A DNA stretch of 64,000 bases from Variovorax sp. PAMC26660 (GCF_014302995.1 NZ_CP060295.1:7307501-7371500), one strand, 5' to 3'; shown: positions 19,291 through 28,071, numbered from the stretch's first letter. A program made the numbers and translations. The notes: generated by a model from the letters alone, not told the origin.

Positions 19291-19567
19291 TATAATCGCG
19301 CCCCTCAGCCAGCCGCCCGACAAGGGCCCGCCAGCCGTCTTCGAAGGAACGAAGACGACAGCCGCACAGGACCGACGCCATGCCGTCGCGACCGGTGGCT
19401 GACCCTCCCCCGCGACGCCACAAGACCCACAACACCAGCCGTTTGCCCACCCCGGGCACGCGACCGGTCGCGCGCGTCGCACTCATCATTTGATTCGAGA
19501 AGCCATGGCACGCCGCGAGCGCGTGCCGCAGCCACTCCCCTATCGCAGGACACAGGAGAAGCTGCAC
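19291..19567 (+). promoter_or_regulatory. long leader of the TonB receptor gene with -10 box and hairpin
   Basis: A TATAAT at 19291-19296 could be a -10 box; its -35 is weak. That would give a leader of about 270 nt before the receptor ATG. Within it, CGTCTTCG (19336-19343) and CGAAGACG (19350-19357) form a perfect 8-bp stem with the loop AAGGAA. An AnGGA-type loop is what CsrA/RsmA proteins recognise, but one site is weak evidence. No known riboswitch could be matched, and there is no open frame of interest. Confidence 0.3.
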
Positions 19568-21748
19568 ATGACATCCAGAAACCGCCAACAATTTCGCCTC
19601 TCGCACTGCCGCCGGGCCACGCTCGCAGCCACCGCACTGGCGCTGAGCGCCGCCGCACCGGCCTATGCCGAGGACAAGGACGAAACCGGCGAGCCGCGCA
19701 GGGCGCTGCCCACCGTCACCGTGTCGGGCGACTCGGGCGAAACCGCACACGGCCCCGTGACCGGCTTCGTCGCCAAGCGCGGCGGCAGCGCGACCAAGAC
19801 CGACACGCCGCTGATCGAAACGCCGCAGGCCATCTCGGTCGTCACCCGCGACCAGATGGAGGCGCAGGGCGTGCTCACGCTGCGCGAAACCACCAACTAC
19901 ACGGCCGGCGTGGTGTCGAGCTACTTCGACAGCCGCGTCGATTCGTTCAAGGTGCGCGGCGGCGACGCGGTGCAATACCTCGATGGCCTGCAGCGCGGCT
20001 ACGGCGTCTACAACACAACCAAAGCCGAGCCGTACACGCTGGAGCGCGTCGAGCTGCTGCGCGGCCCCTCGTCGGTGCTCTACGGCCAGGGCGGGGTTGG
20101 CGGCGTGCTCAACCTCGTCTCGAAGCGGCCGCAGGCCGAGACGCAGCGCGAGGTGCAACTGCAATGGGGCAACTACAACCGCAAGCAGATCGCGGCCGAT
20201 TTCACCGGCGCGCTCGATACCGAAGGCAAGTGGCTCTATCGCCTCGTGACCGTGGGGCGCGACAGCGGCACGCAGGTCGACCACGTGGCCGACGACCGCG
20301 TCGTGGTCGCGCCCTCGCTGACCTGGCGCCCGAGCGCGGACACCTCGCTCACGCTGCAGGCGCTCTACCAGAAGGACAAGAGCGGCTCGCTGATCGGCTT
20401 CTTTCCATGGCAAGGCACGCTGCAGCCTTCGCTCTACGGGCCGATCCCGACCTCGACCTTCACCGGCGAGCCGGGCTTCGACCGCTACGACTCGCGCAAC
20501 AGCTCGCTCGGCTACCTGTTCAGCCACCGCCTCAACGACACCTGGACCTTCCGGCAGAACCTGCGCGCGACCGAAAGCAAGGTGATCTACAACACGTCGT
20601 ACACCAGCTTCACCGCCAATCGCCTCACCCGGCGGCCCGCGCGGCCGGTGTTCAACGCCGACCAGCGCACCATCGAACGCGACCTGAGCAGCGACATCAA
20701 CGGCGGCAAGATGCTGCTGCTCGACAACCAGGCCGAAGCCCACTTCAAGACCGGCGAGGCAGAGCACACACTGCTGGTCGGGGCCGACTTCCAGCGCAAC
20801 ACCACGTCCAAGCTGTCGGGCCGCGGGCGCGCCGGAGCGCTCGATGTCTACGCGCCGGTCTACGGCAACTACACGCCGCCGACCAGCTACACGCGCTCGC
20901 CCGAGGTGGTGCAAAAGCAGGTCGGCATCTACGCGCAGGACCAGGTCAAGTACGGCCGCTGGATCGGCCTGCTGGGCCTGCGCCATGACAAGGCGACCAC
21001 CAACACCGAAGGCCGGCCCACTGCAACGGCCGACGACAAGGCCACCACCAAGCGCGCGGGCCTGATCTACCTGGCCGACGGTGGCTGGGCGCCCTACCTG
21101 AGCTATGCCGAATCGTTCCTGCCGCTGGGTGGCGTCGACCTGAACAACACGCCCTTCAAGCCGCAACGCGGCAAGCAGTGGGAAGCCGGCATCAAGTGGG
21201 AGCCCGAAGGCCAGCGCACCTCGTTCATGGCCGCCGTGTACGACCTGCGCGACACCAACCGCAAGACCACCGACCCGACCAATCCGCTCAACAACGTGCA
21301 GCTTGGCGAAGTGCACGTGAAAGGCCTGGAGCTGGAATACAAGGGCAGCATCGCGCGCGACTGGGACTGGATCGCCTCGTACGCCTACACCGACGCACGC
21401 GTATCGCGCAGCAACGGCTCGGACCTGGGCAAGCGCATCTCCGGCGTGCCCAAGCACACGGCCTCGGCCTGGGTGACACGCCGCTTCTCCATTGGCGGCG
21501 TGCCCGGCTTCTCGGTGGGTGGCGGCGTGCGCTACCTCGGTGAATCGTGGGACGGCATGGACGGCATCCGCACACCCTCGGCCACGCTGTTCGATGCGAT
21601 GGTCGCCTGGGACAACGGCCCTCTGCGCCTGTCGCTCAACATCGCCAACCTGACCGACAAGGTGCAGATCACGACCTGCCTGGCGCGCGGCGACTGCTTC
21701 TACGGCCAGCGCCGTACAGTGACGGCGAATGCGGCGTATCGCTTCTGA
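19568..21748 (+). CDS. TonB-dependent siderophore receptor
   Basis: 726 residues. A signal peptide ends in SAAAPAYA (about residue 36). The plug domain starts with TDTPLIETPQAISVVTRDQMEAQG (split here by residues typical of the family) and has the GPSSVLYGQGGVGGVLNLVSKRP segment. A 22-strand barrel follows and ends in the outer-membrane signature ANAAYRF. This is the FhuE/FpvA/FoxA class that imports ferric siderophores across the outer membrane with TonB. The ATG at 19568 follows a GGAGAAG ribosome-binding site; an in-frame codon 26 residues upstream would add a charged tail before the signal peptide. The siderophore cannot be named, and no biosynthesis or ABC uptake genes are adjacent. Confidence 0.92.
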   Translation: MTSRNRQQFRLSHCRRATLAATALALSAAAPAYAEDKDETGEPRRALPTVTVSGDSGETAHGPVTGFVAKRGGSATKTDTPLIETPQAISVVTRDQMEAQGVLTLRETTNYTAGVVSSYFDSRVDSFKVRGGDAVQYLDGLQRGYGVYNTTKAEPYTLERVELLRGPSSVLYGQGGVGGVLNLVSKRPQAETQREVQLQWGNYNRKQIAADFTGALDTEGKWLYRLVTVGRDSGTQVDHVADDRVVVAPSLTWRPSADTSLTLQALYQKDKSGSLIGFFPWQGTLQPSLYGPIPTSTFTGEPGFDRYDSRNSSLGYLFSHRLNDTWTFRQNLRATESKVIYNTSYTSFTANRLTRRPARPVFNADQRTIERDLSSDINGGKMLLLDNQAEAHFKTGEAEHTLLVGADFQRNTTSKLSGRGRAGALDVYAPVYGNYTPPTSYTRSPEVVQKQVGIYAQDQVKYGRWIGLLGLRHDKATTNTEGRPTATADDKATTKRAGLIYLADGGWAPYLSYAESFLPLGGVDLNNTPFKPQRGKQWEAGIKWEPEGQRTSFMAAVYDLRDTNRKTTDPTNPLNNVQLGEVHVKGLELEYKGSIARDWDWIASYAYTDARVSRSNGSDLGKRISGVPKHTASAWVTRRFSIGGVPGFSVGGGVRYLGESWDGMDGIRTPSATLFDAMVAWDNGPLRLSLNIANLTDKVQITTCLARGDCFYGQRRTVTANAAYRF

Positions 21749-21849
21749 AGAAAATCCCCGCGCGGCCGAAGGTCTGGCGCGCCGGCGACATCTTGTGCGC
21801 GGGGGCTGCTCCTAGAATCGCGCCGTTGTCCGGTTCGCCGGACGGCAAG

Positions 21850-22009
21850 CGTTCTCAGGGCGGGGCGAAACTCCCCACCGGCGGTAATGGCAGCGAAAGC
21901 TGCACGAGCCCGCGAGCGCCTTTGGCTTGCTGCAACGCGCAAGCCGAAGGGTCAGCAGATTTCGGTGCAATTCCGAAGCCGACGGTCACAGTCCGGATGA
22001 AAGAGAGCG
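21850..22009 (+). promoter_or_regulatory. FMN riboswitch (RFN element)
   Basis: The conserved FMN aptamer is easy to read: GTTCTCAGGGCGGGGCGAAA, CCCCACCGGCGGTAAT, AGCCCGCGAGCG, GGTCAGCAGATTTCGGTG, AATTCCGAAGCCGACGGTCA and CAGTCCGGATGAAAGAGA. Together these cover the core junction and the closing P1 arms. FMN binding shuts off the downstream gene. A short hairpin GCGGG-TCGG-CCCGC (22016-22029) followed by CGCTTCTTT may serve as part of the expression platform. It lies 100 bp upstream of ribH, its obvious target. Confidence 0.97.
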
Positions 22010-22109
22010 CGAAATGCGGGTCGGCCCGCGCGCTTCTTTCACAGAGCGCGCGAGTTGCCCTGTGGTTTCGTGCGCCCTGATTCAGGAAACCTGCTTCAAG
22101 AGGCACACC

Positions 22110-22622
22110 ATGAGTCAGATCAACGACCTTCCCCTCTCCGCCATTGCCGCATCGGATTCGCCGCGCGGCCAGCGCATCGCTTTCGTCGAGGCGCAGTGGC
22201 ATTCCGACATCGTCCACCAGGCACGCGATGCCTTCCTTGCCGAAATGGAACGGCTCGGCGTGGCGCGCGACCTCATCGACATCTTCGATGTGCCGGGCGC
22301 CTTCGAGATTCCGTTGCATGCCAAGCGACTGGCCAACTCGGGCAAGTACGCGGGCATCGTCGCGTGCGCGCTGGTGGTCGACGGCGGCATCTACCGCCAC
22401 GAGTTCGTCGCGAGCACTGTCGTCAGCACGCTGATGTCGCTGCAGCTGGAGACCGACGTGCCGATCTTCTCGGCCGTGCTCACGCCGCATCACTTCCACG
22501 AGCATGTGGAGCATCGCAAGTACTTCCACCGCCATTTCGCGGTCAAGGGCACCGAAGTGGCCGAGGCCTGCTTCAACACGCTCGAAGGCCTGAAGAAAGT
22601 CGACGCGCTGCTGGCGGCGTGA
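22110..22622 (+). CDS. ribH: 6,7-dimethyl-8-ribityllumazine synthase (type II-like)
   Basis: 170 residues. RIAFVEAQWHSDIVHQARDAFLAEM, DIFDVPGAFEIPLHAKRLA and VVDGGIYRHEFVAS match lumazine synthase. It condenses 5-amino-6-ribitylamino-uracil with a four-carbon phosphate in riboflavin synthesis. The sequence (VPGAFEIPLHAKRL, PHHFHEH) is closer to the RibH2/type II enzymes of Brucella and rhizobia than to the standard icosahedral RibH. ATG at 22110 follows AAGAGG by 6 nt. It is controlled by the FMN riboswitch just upstream and is the only riboflavin gene here, so a second, housekeeping ribH probably lies elsewhere. Confidence 0.93.
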   Translation: MSQINDLPLSAIAASDSPRGQRIAFVEAQWHSDIVHQARDAFLAEMERLGVARDLIDIFDVPGAFEIPLHAKRLANSGKYAGIVACALVVDGGIYRHEFVASTVVSTLMSLQLETDVPIFSAVLTPHHFHEHVEHRKYFHRHFAVKGTEVAEACFNTLEGLKKVDALLAA

Positions 22623-22654
22623 CAACAGGCGCAAGCCTGCAGTAATCTGGACGG

Positions 22655-23338
22655 ATGACTTCCTCATCCGCCGCCAGCGACCGCTACACCCTCTACGGCG
22701 CGCCCGGCTCGGGCGCCACGCCGATCCACGCCGCGCTGACGCTGATCGGCGCGCAGGTCGACACGGTCGACGTCGCCACATGGGAGAGCGAGTCCGAGCG
22801 CGAACGCATGGCCGGCGTCAACCCGATGCGGCAGGTGCCCGCGCTCGTGCTGCCTTCGGGCGAGGTCATGACAGAGAGCGCGGCCATCCTGATCTGGCTG
22901 GGCGATCGCTATCCGGAAGCCAGCCTCTGCCCCGCACCGGATGATCCGATGCGCGCGCGCTACCTGCGCTGGATGGTCTACCTGCCGGCCGCCATCTATT
23001 CATTGCTCTGGGTGCGCGACGACCCGAAGCGACTCGTGCCCGACCCCACCGCGCAACCCGCGATGCTCGAGCGCACGGCAGAGCGCATCGCTCACTGCTG
23101 GCACTTGATGGACACGCAGATCGACGAGCCTGCGCCCTACCTTTTCGGCGAGAAACTGAGCATGCTCGACCTGTACGTGACCGTGATGTCGCGCTGGACG
23201 CCGCAGCGCCGGCGCTTCTACCGCGTGGCGCCGCGCATGACCCCGGTGGTGCGGCGCGTGGATGCCGATCCGCGGCTGGCCGATTTCTGGGCCGCGCGCT
23301 TTCCCTTCACGACAGACCACAACGCCCAGACAAACTGA
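22655..23338 (+). CDS. glutathione S-transferase family protein
   Basis: 227 residues. The N-terminal thioredoxin-like domain runs from YTLYGAPGSGATPIHAAL to the glutathione-binding VPALVLPSGEVMTESAAILIWL (cis-Pro and ES dipeptide). The C-terminal helical domain ends with LFGEKLSMLDLYVTVMSRW, the usual N-capping Asp motif. Likely a cytosolic conjugating or reductase GST of unknown substrate. It follows ribH by 32 bp on the same strand and may be read from the same promoter. Confidence 0.88.
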   Translation: MTSSSAASDRYTLYGAPGSGATPIHAALTLIGAQVDTVDVATWESESERERMAGVNPMRQVPALVLPSGEVMTESAAILIWLGDRYPEASLCPAPDDPMRARYLRWMVYLPAAIYSLLWVRDDPKRLVPDPTAQPAMLERTAERIAHCWHLMDTQIDEPAPYLFGEKLSMLDLYVTVMSRWTPQRRRFYRVAPRMTPVVRRVDADPRLADFWAARFPFTTDHNAQTN

Positions 23339-23364
23339 CACCCGACCTTTTGAACATCGACACC

Positions 23365-23745
23365 ATGACCGCACGCACCCCGACCACCGCCTACCCGATG
23401 ACCATCTTCCACAAGCCCAACTGCAGCACCTCGCGCAATGTGCTGGGCCTCATCCGCGAAAGCGGCGTGGAACCCGAGATCGTGCTGTACCTGGAAACGC
23501 CGCCCTCGAAGAAGAAGCTGCGCGAACTGGCGAAGGCCATGGGCATGGGCGCGCGCGACCTGCTGCGCACGAAGGAGACGCCTTATGAAGAACTGAGCCT
23601 GGCCGATCCGAAATGGACCGACGACCAGTTGTTCGACTTCATCGTCTCGCATCCGATCCTGCTGCAGCGGCCCATCGTGGTGTCGCCGCGCGGCACGCTG
23701 ATGTGCCGGCCGTGGGAGCGGGTGCGCGAGATCCTGCCGGCCTGA
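23365..23745 (+). CDS. ArsC/Spx-family arsenate reductase-like protein
   Basis: About 126 residues from the ATG at 23365; TTG at 23350 and ATG at 23398 are also possible because none has a clear ribosome-binding site. The domain begins IFHKPNCSTSRNVLGL, with the catalytic Cys of glutaredoxin-dependent arsenate reductases. It continues with DLLRTKETPYEEL, HPILLQRPIVVSPRG and a final RPWERVREIL, matching the ArsC fold including the RPI segment. The family reduces arsenate using glutathione/glutaredoxin, but many stand-alone members have untested roles. No ars operon is nearby. Confidence 0.88.
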   Translation: MTARTPTTAYPMTIFHKPNCSTSRNVLGLIRESGVEPEIVLYLETPPSKKKLRELAKAMGMGARDLLRTKETPYEELSLADPKWTDDQLFDFIVSHPILLQRPIVVSPRGTLMCRPWERVREILPA

Positions 23746-23748
23746 CAA

Positions 23749-24822
23749 CTAGGCCACAGCCTCCTGCGCGAGCCCCCACGCGACGTGCTCGCGCACGAGT
23801 TCGCTCGGGTGCGCGATGCGTGTGGCCAGTGCTTCCTGCGCACCGTCTTCGCCCGACCGCACCGCATTGCCCAACGCCACCGCAATATTGCGCAACCAGC
23901 GCTCATGCCCGATGCGCCGGATCGGACTGCCTTCGGTGCGGCGCAGAAAGTCCTCTTCGCTCCACGCGAACAGCTCGGCCAGCGTGCGGCCCGTGAGCCC
24001 TTCGCGCGCGTCGAAGTCGGGCAGCTCGCTCTTCTTGGCGAACTTATTCCAGGGGCAGATCAACTGGCAGTCGTCGCAGCCGTAGATGCGGTTGCCCATC
24101 AGCGGCCGCAATTCCAGCGGTATCGGGCCGCCGTGCTCGATGGTCAGGTACGAGATGCAGCGCCGCGCGTCCAGCCGATGCGGCGCGATGATGGCCTGCG
24201 TCGGGCACACGTCGATGCAGGCGCTGCAACTGCCGCAGTGCGCGGTCACGGGCTCGCTCGGCGGCAGTTCCATGTCGACGTAGATCTCGCCCAGGAAGAA
24301 CATCGAACCCGCGTTGCGGTCCAGCACCAGCGTGTGCTTGCCGCGCCAGCCCTGTCCGCTGCGCGAGGCCAGCTCGGCTTCGAGCACCGGGGCCGAGTCG
24401 GTGAAGGCGCGATGGCCGAAGGGCCCGACCTCTTCGGCGATGCGCTCGGCCAGCTTGGCGAGCCGGTTGCGCAGCACCTTGTGGTAGTCGCGGCCCCGCG
24501 CATAGACCGACACGATGGCCTCGCCGGGTCGCTCAAGGCGGTCGAACTCGATGGCCTGCCACTCGGGATCGGTGTCGCGTGGCAGGTAGTCCATGCGCGC
24601 GGTGATCACGCTCACCGTGCCTGGCACCAGCTCGGCCGGACGCGCGCGGCGGGTGCCGTGCGTTGCCATGTATTGCATCTCGCCATGGAACCCATGAGCC
24701 AGCCATTGCATCAGACCGTCCTCGGCGCTCGATAAATCGACGCCCGCGATTCCGATTTGGGAGAATCCGAGTTCCCGGGCCAATGCCTGAATACGAACAA
24801 CGAGTGGATGGCTGACGATCAC
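23749..24822 (-). CDS. queG: tRNA epoxyqueuosine(34) reductase QueG
   Basis: 357 residues. Two ferredoxin-type 4Fe-4S motifs, CGSCSACIDVCPTQAI and CDDCQLICPWNKFA, sit around residues 190-250. AFTDSAPVLE carries the conserved Asp, and the C-terminal HEAT-like segment is present. QueG uses cobalamin to reduce epoxyqueuosine to queuosine in the tRNA wobble position. The start is taken as GTG at 24822 (VIVSHPLVVRIQ); this would overlap the divergent tsaE start by 15 bp, and the next in-frame candidate is not better. It converges on the ArsC-like gene with 3 bp between stops. Confidence 0.93.
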   Translation of the reverse strand: MIVSHPLVVRIQALARELGFSQIGIAGVDLSSAEDGLMQWLAHGFHGEMQYMATHGTRRARPAELVPGTVSVITARMDYLPRDTDPEWQAIEFDRLERPGEAIVSVYARGRDYHKVLRNRLAKLAERIAEEVGPFGHRAFTDSAPVLEAELASRSGQGWRGKHTLVLDRNAGSMFFLGEIYVDMELPPSEPVTAHCGSCSACIDVCPTQAIIAPHRLDARRCISYLTIEHGGPIPLELRPLMGNRIYGCDDCQLICPWNKFAKKSELPDFDAREGLTGRTLAELFAWSEEDFLRRTEGSPIRRIGHERWLRNIAVALGNAVRSGEDGAQEALATRIAHPSELVREHVAWGLAQEAVA

Positions 24823-25314
24823 TTGCCGATTGTAGAAACGCCCAAGGGCGCCCGCATGCTGCGCTGGCGCAGCGAAGCCGACACCGATGCTTTTGCGCGA
24901 TCGCTCGCCGCCTCGCCTGCGTTGCGCGATGCCTTCATCGCGCTCGAAGGCGACCTGGGCGCCGGCAAGACCACTTTTGTACGACACCTGCTGCGCGCCC
25001 TCGGCATCGAGGGCCGCATCAAGAGCCCGACCTATGCCGTGGTCGAGCCGCACGAAGCGCCCGACGGGCTTGCGATCTTCCATTTCGACTTCTACCGTTT
25101 CGCCGATCCGCGCGAATGGGACGACGCGGGCTTTCGCGACATCTTCGCGGGCCCCGGCCTCAAGCTGGCCGAATGGCCAGAAAACGCCGCGGGCCGCACA
25201 CCACCTGCCGACCTAGCTATTAAAATAGAAGCAATGATTGACGACACACGCAGCGTGACCCTCCTCGCGAACACCCCTCGCGGCAGCGATCTGCTGGCGC
25301 GCATCGCCGCATGA
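24808..25314 (+). CDS. tsaE: tRNA threonylcarbamoyladenosine biosynthesis ATPase TsaE
   Basis: 168 residues. Walker A is LEGDLGAGKTTFVRHLL (about residue 50), followed by SPTYAVVE, FHFDFYRF and LKLAEWPE, the TsaE signature order. TsaE works with TsaB and TsaD to form t6A37 in ANN-decoding tRNAs. Two short tracts are less GC-rich than the rest (ATTAAAATAGAAGCAATG). ATG at 24808 is used; an in-frame ATG at 24856 is an alternative. Its stop overlaps the amiC start by ATGA, the common tsaE-amiC arrangement, and it is divergent from queG. Confidence 0.93.
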   Translation: MADDHLPIVETPKGARMLRWRSEADTDAFARSLAASPALRDAFIALEGDLGAGKTTFVRHLLRALGIEGRIKSPTYAVVEPHEAPDGLAIFHFDFYRFADPREWDDAGFRDIFAGPGLKLAEWPENAAGRTPPADLAIKIEAMIDDTRSVTLLANTPRGSDLLARIAA

Positions 25315-26837
25315 AGGCGGCCGGCCTGAAACGGCGCGTGCTGCTGCAAGGCGGCAGCATCGCGCTGATGCTCGGCGTGCACCAGATCGCCCGCGGTGCC
25401 AGCATCATCGCCGTGCGGGTCTGGCCCGCCGCCGACTACACCCGCGTGACCATCGAGTCCGACACCCGCCTCAACTCGCAGCAGCTCGTGGTCGGCAGCC
25501 CGCCCCGGCTGGCCGTCGACATCGAGGGCATCGACCTGAACCCAGAACTGCGCGAGCTGGTCGGCAAGATCAAGCCCGGCGACCCGTTCATCAACGGCCT
25601 GCGCGTCGGGCAGAACGCGCCGAAGGTGGTGCGCATCGTGTTCGACCTGAAGCAGGCCGTGGTGCCGCAGGTGTTCTCGCTGGCGCCCGTAGCCGCCTAC
25701 AAGCACCGGCTGGTGCTCGACCTGTACCCCGAGCAGGCCATCGACCCGATGGAAGCGCTGATCGCCGAGCGCCTGCGCGACGCGCCCAAATCCACCGCGG
25801 GCAGCAACAACAACGGCACGGCCGTGGCGGGCATTTCGCCTTCGCCCGCACCGCCACCGGGTGTTGCACCTCCCCCGGTGCGCCCCGCCGTGCCCGCCGG
25901 CGACCCGCTGGGCGAACTGATGGCGCAGCAATCGACGCGCCCCGGCCCGTCCACCGTGGCACCACCCGTCGTGGCGGGGAACGACCGTCCGACCGCTCCA
26001 CCCGTGTTCGTGGCGCCGCCACCGCCCGTGGTCGGCACGGCACCGGTCAGGCCCGTCGCGCCGCCACCACCCGTGGCTGTCGCGCGCAGCGGCGCCACCG
26101 CGAGCCGCACCGATCGCATCATCATCGTGGCGCTCGACCCCGGCCATGGCGGTGAAGACCCCGGCGCCATCGGCCCGGCCGGCACGCGCGAGAAAGACAT
26201 CGTGCTGCAGGTCGCGCACCGCCTGCGCGAGCGCATCAACGCGGGCAGCGTCAACGGCAGCCCGATGCGCGCCTTTCTCACCCGCGACGCCGACTTCTTC
26301 GTGCCGCTGGGCGTGCGCGTGCAGAAGGCGCGGCGCGTGCAGGCCGACCTGTTCGTGAGCATCCATGCCGACGCATTCACCACGCCCGCCGCGCGCGGCG
26401 CCAGCGTGTTCGCGCTGAGCCAGAGCGGTGCGTCGAGCAGCGCCGCGCGCTGGATGGCCAACAAGGAGAACGACGCCGACAAGGTCGGCGGCGTCAACGT
26501 CGGCGGCCACGAGGCGCAGGTGCAACGCGCCCTGCTCGACATGAGCACCACCGCACAGATCAACGACAGCCTGAAGCTCGGTGGCGCGATGCTGGGCGAG
26601 ATCAAGAACATCGGTGCGCGGCTGCACAAGGGCCAGGTCGAACAGGCCGGCTTCGCGGTGCTGAAGGCGCCGGACATTCCCAGCGTGCTGGTGGAAACCG
26701 CCTTCATCAGCAACCCTGAAGAAGAAGCCAATCTGCGGCGCGTGGACTACCAGGAAAGCCTGGCCGACGCGCTCATGCGCGGCATCCAGCGCTACTTCGC
26801 GCAGAACCCGCCGCTGGCACGCAGCCGACAGCTCTGA
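25311..26837 (+). CDS. amiC: N-acetylmuramoyl-L-alanine amidase AmiC
   Basis: 508 residues. LKRRVLLQGG at the N-terminus is a twin-arginine export signal. An AMIN domain (about 30-145) targets the septum. A Pro/Ala-rich linker (160-260) leads to the Amidase_3 domain with ALDPGHGGEDPGA (zinc His and Glu), SIHADAF (zinc His) and PSVLVETAFISN (catalytic Glu). The enzyme cleaves the stem peptide from MurNAc during daughter-cell separation in the periplasm. It is translationally coupled to tsaE. Confidence 0.94.
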   Translation: MKAAGLKRRVLLQGGSIALMLGVHQIARGASIIAVRVWPAADYTRVTIESDTRLNSQQLVVGSPPRLAVDIEGIDLNPELRELVGKIKPGDPFINGLRVGQNAPKVVRIVFDLKQAVVPQVFSLAPVAAYKHRLVLDLYPEQAIDPMEALIAERLRDAPKSTAGSNNNGTAVAGISPSPAPPPGVAPPPVRPAVPAGDPLGELMAQQSTRPGPSTVAPPVVAGNDRPTAPPVFVAPPPPVVGTAPVRPVAPPPPVAVARSGATASRTDRIIIVALDPGHGGEDPGAIGPAGTREKDIVLQVAHRLRERINAGSVNGSPMRAFLTRDADFFVPLGVRVQKARRVQADLFVSIHADAFTTPAARGASVFALSQSGASSSAARWMANKENDADKVGGVNVGGHEAQVQRALLDMSTTAQINDSLKLGGAMLGEIKNIGARLHKGQVEQAGFAVLKAPDIPSVLVETAFISNPEEEANLRRVDYQESLADALMRGIQRYFAQNPPLARSRQL

Positions 26838-26990
26838 TTGCGGCGGGCAGCCTTTGTAAAGCGAAGGTACGCCCTGCTGTCCCACGCCACCCGGCCCGCG
26901 AGACCGCACAGGCAGGCGCGGCAGGCTCCTACACCCGCTGCACCGCGCTTTTGGACATGATGAGCCATCACTCCTCGAAAGGTGGACCTC

Positions 26991-27278
26991 ATGAACACAC
27001 GTCTCTGGATCGCTGCAGCTGCAGCCACTTCAGTCATGACCATTGCGGGCTGCGCCAGCGGCCCCAACCAGAACCTCGGTACCGGCGTCGGTGCGGTAGG
27101 CGGGGCGCTGGTGGGACATGCCATCGGTGGGAACACCGGGGCCACATTGGGTGGCGCGGCCATCGGCGGCATCATCGGCAACCAGGTGGGTCGTAACGCC
27201 GACGAACGCAACTATTACAACCAGCAGCGTTATCCATCGGGCAGCGGCTACTACCCGAGCAACGGCCCGAACTACTGA
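26991..27278 (+). CDS. glycine-zipper lipoprotein
   Basis: 95 residues. A lipoprotein signal peptide ends in the lipobox TIAGC (Cys21). Then comes a glycine-zipper segment with repeated small residues (GVGAVGGALVGHAIGG, TGATLGGAAIGGIIG), as in the SlyB/OmpA-2-like and YMGG families. The C-terminal tail is Tyr/Asn/Gly-rich. It is probably an outer-membrane-associated lipoprotein. ATG at 26991 follows AAAGGTGG. A terminator follows within 30 bp, so it is monocistronic. Confidence 0.82.
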   Translation: MNTRLWIAAAAATSVMTIAGCASGPNQNLGTGVGAVGGALVGHAIGGNTGATLGGAAIGGIIGNQVGRNADERNYYNQQRYPSGSGYYPSNGPNY

Positions 27279-27306
27279 TCCGCTCGCTGCCTGAACCCAC
27301 AAAAAG

Positions 27307-27330
27307 AAACGCGCCCTCGGGCGCGTTTTT
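27307..27330. terminator. intrinsic terminator between glycine-zipper lipoprotein and DedA genes
   Basis: AAACGCGCCC (27307-27316) pairs with GGGCGCGTTT (27319-27328), leaving a TC or CTCG loop, and is followed by further T residues. A-rich sequence on the other side lets it work in both directions for the two convergent genes. Confidence 0.85.
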
Positions 27331-27355
27331 CATGGGTTGAACCGGAAAAAGATGA

Positions 27356-28024
27356 TCAGGCCTGCGGCACCTGCGCCGCGCGTGCCTTCTCGGCCTTCGA
27401 GGCACGCCACGCGCCATAGATGGCCAGCAGGCCCGGCACGAAGATCAGCGCCCAGATGATCTTGTCCAGATGCTGCCGCACGAACGGCAGATTGCCGAAG
27501 AAGTAGCCCGCCGTCGCGATGCCCAGCACCCAGATCAGCGCACCCACCACATTGAACATGGTGAACTTCGCGCGATTCATTTCCGCCACGCCCGCCACGA
27601 ACGGAGCGAAGGTGCGAATGAAGGGCATGAAGCGCGCCAGGATGATGGTGATGCCGCCGTAGCGTTCGTAGAAGCCGTGGGCCTGGTCGAACGCCTTGCG
27701 GTTGAAGAAGCGGGAGTTTTCCCAATGGAACACCTTCGGCCCGAAGTAACGGCCGATCGAGTAGTTGCACTGGTCGCCCAGAATGGCCGCCGCGATCAGG
27801 ATGCCGCAGGCCAGCGGAAAGCTCATGAGCCCCGCGCCGCACAGCGCGCCAACGATGAAGAGCAGCGAATCCCCGGGCAGGAACGGCATCACCACCGCCC
27901 CCGTCTCCACGAAGACGATCAAAAAGAGCAGTGCATAGACCCACGGGCCATAGGCGATGACGAAGGCCTCGAGGTGTTTGTCGACGTGAAGGATGAAGTC
28001 GACGAGAAGGCTGATGATTTCCAT
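27356..28024 (-). CDS. DedA family membrane protein
   Basis: 222 residues with the DedA/SNARE-associated core: FVETGAVVMPFLPGDSLLF, LGDQCNYSIGRYFG, ERYGGITIILARFMPFIRTFAPFVAG and about five hydrophobic segments. The conserved acidic residue (ETG) and the FxPxxR arginines are present. Recent work ties the family to undecaprenyl-phosphate or phospholipid translocation across the inner membrane; E. coli members are collectively essential. It is divergent from the GNAT gene. Confidence 0.93.
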   Translation of the reverse strand: MEIISLLVDFILHVDKHLEAFVIAYGPWVYALLFLIVFVETGAVVMPFLPGDSLLFIVGALCGAGLMSFPLACGILIAAAILGDQCNYSIGRYFGPKVFHWENSRFFNRKAFDQAHGFYERYGGITIILARFMPFIRTFAPFVAGVAEMNRAKFTMFNVVGALIWVLGIATAGYFFGNLPFVRQHLDKIIWALIFVPGLLAIYGAWRASKAEKARAAQVPQA

Positions 28025-28071
28025 GGGCGCGGATTATCCTTGTTGAACCCGAACGCACCCTGAATCCCCCC

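Noticed and set aside
19291..19567. Cobalamin or other known riboswitch in the TonB receptor leader
   Set aside because: The conserved B12-box and other aptamer elements could not be found; only a hairpin and a possible -10 box are visible.
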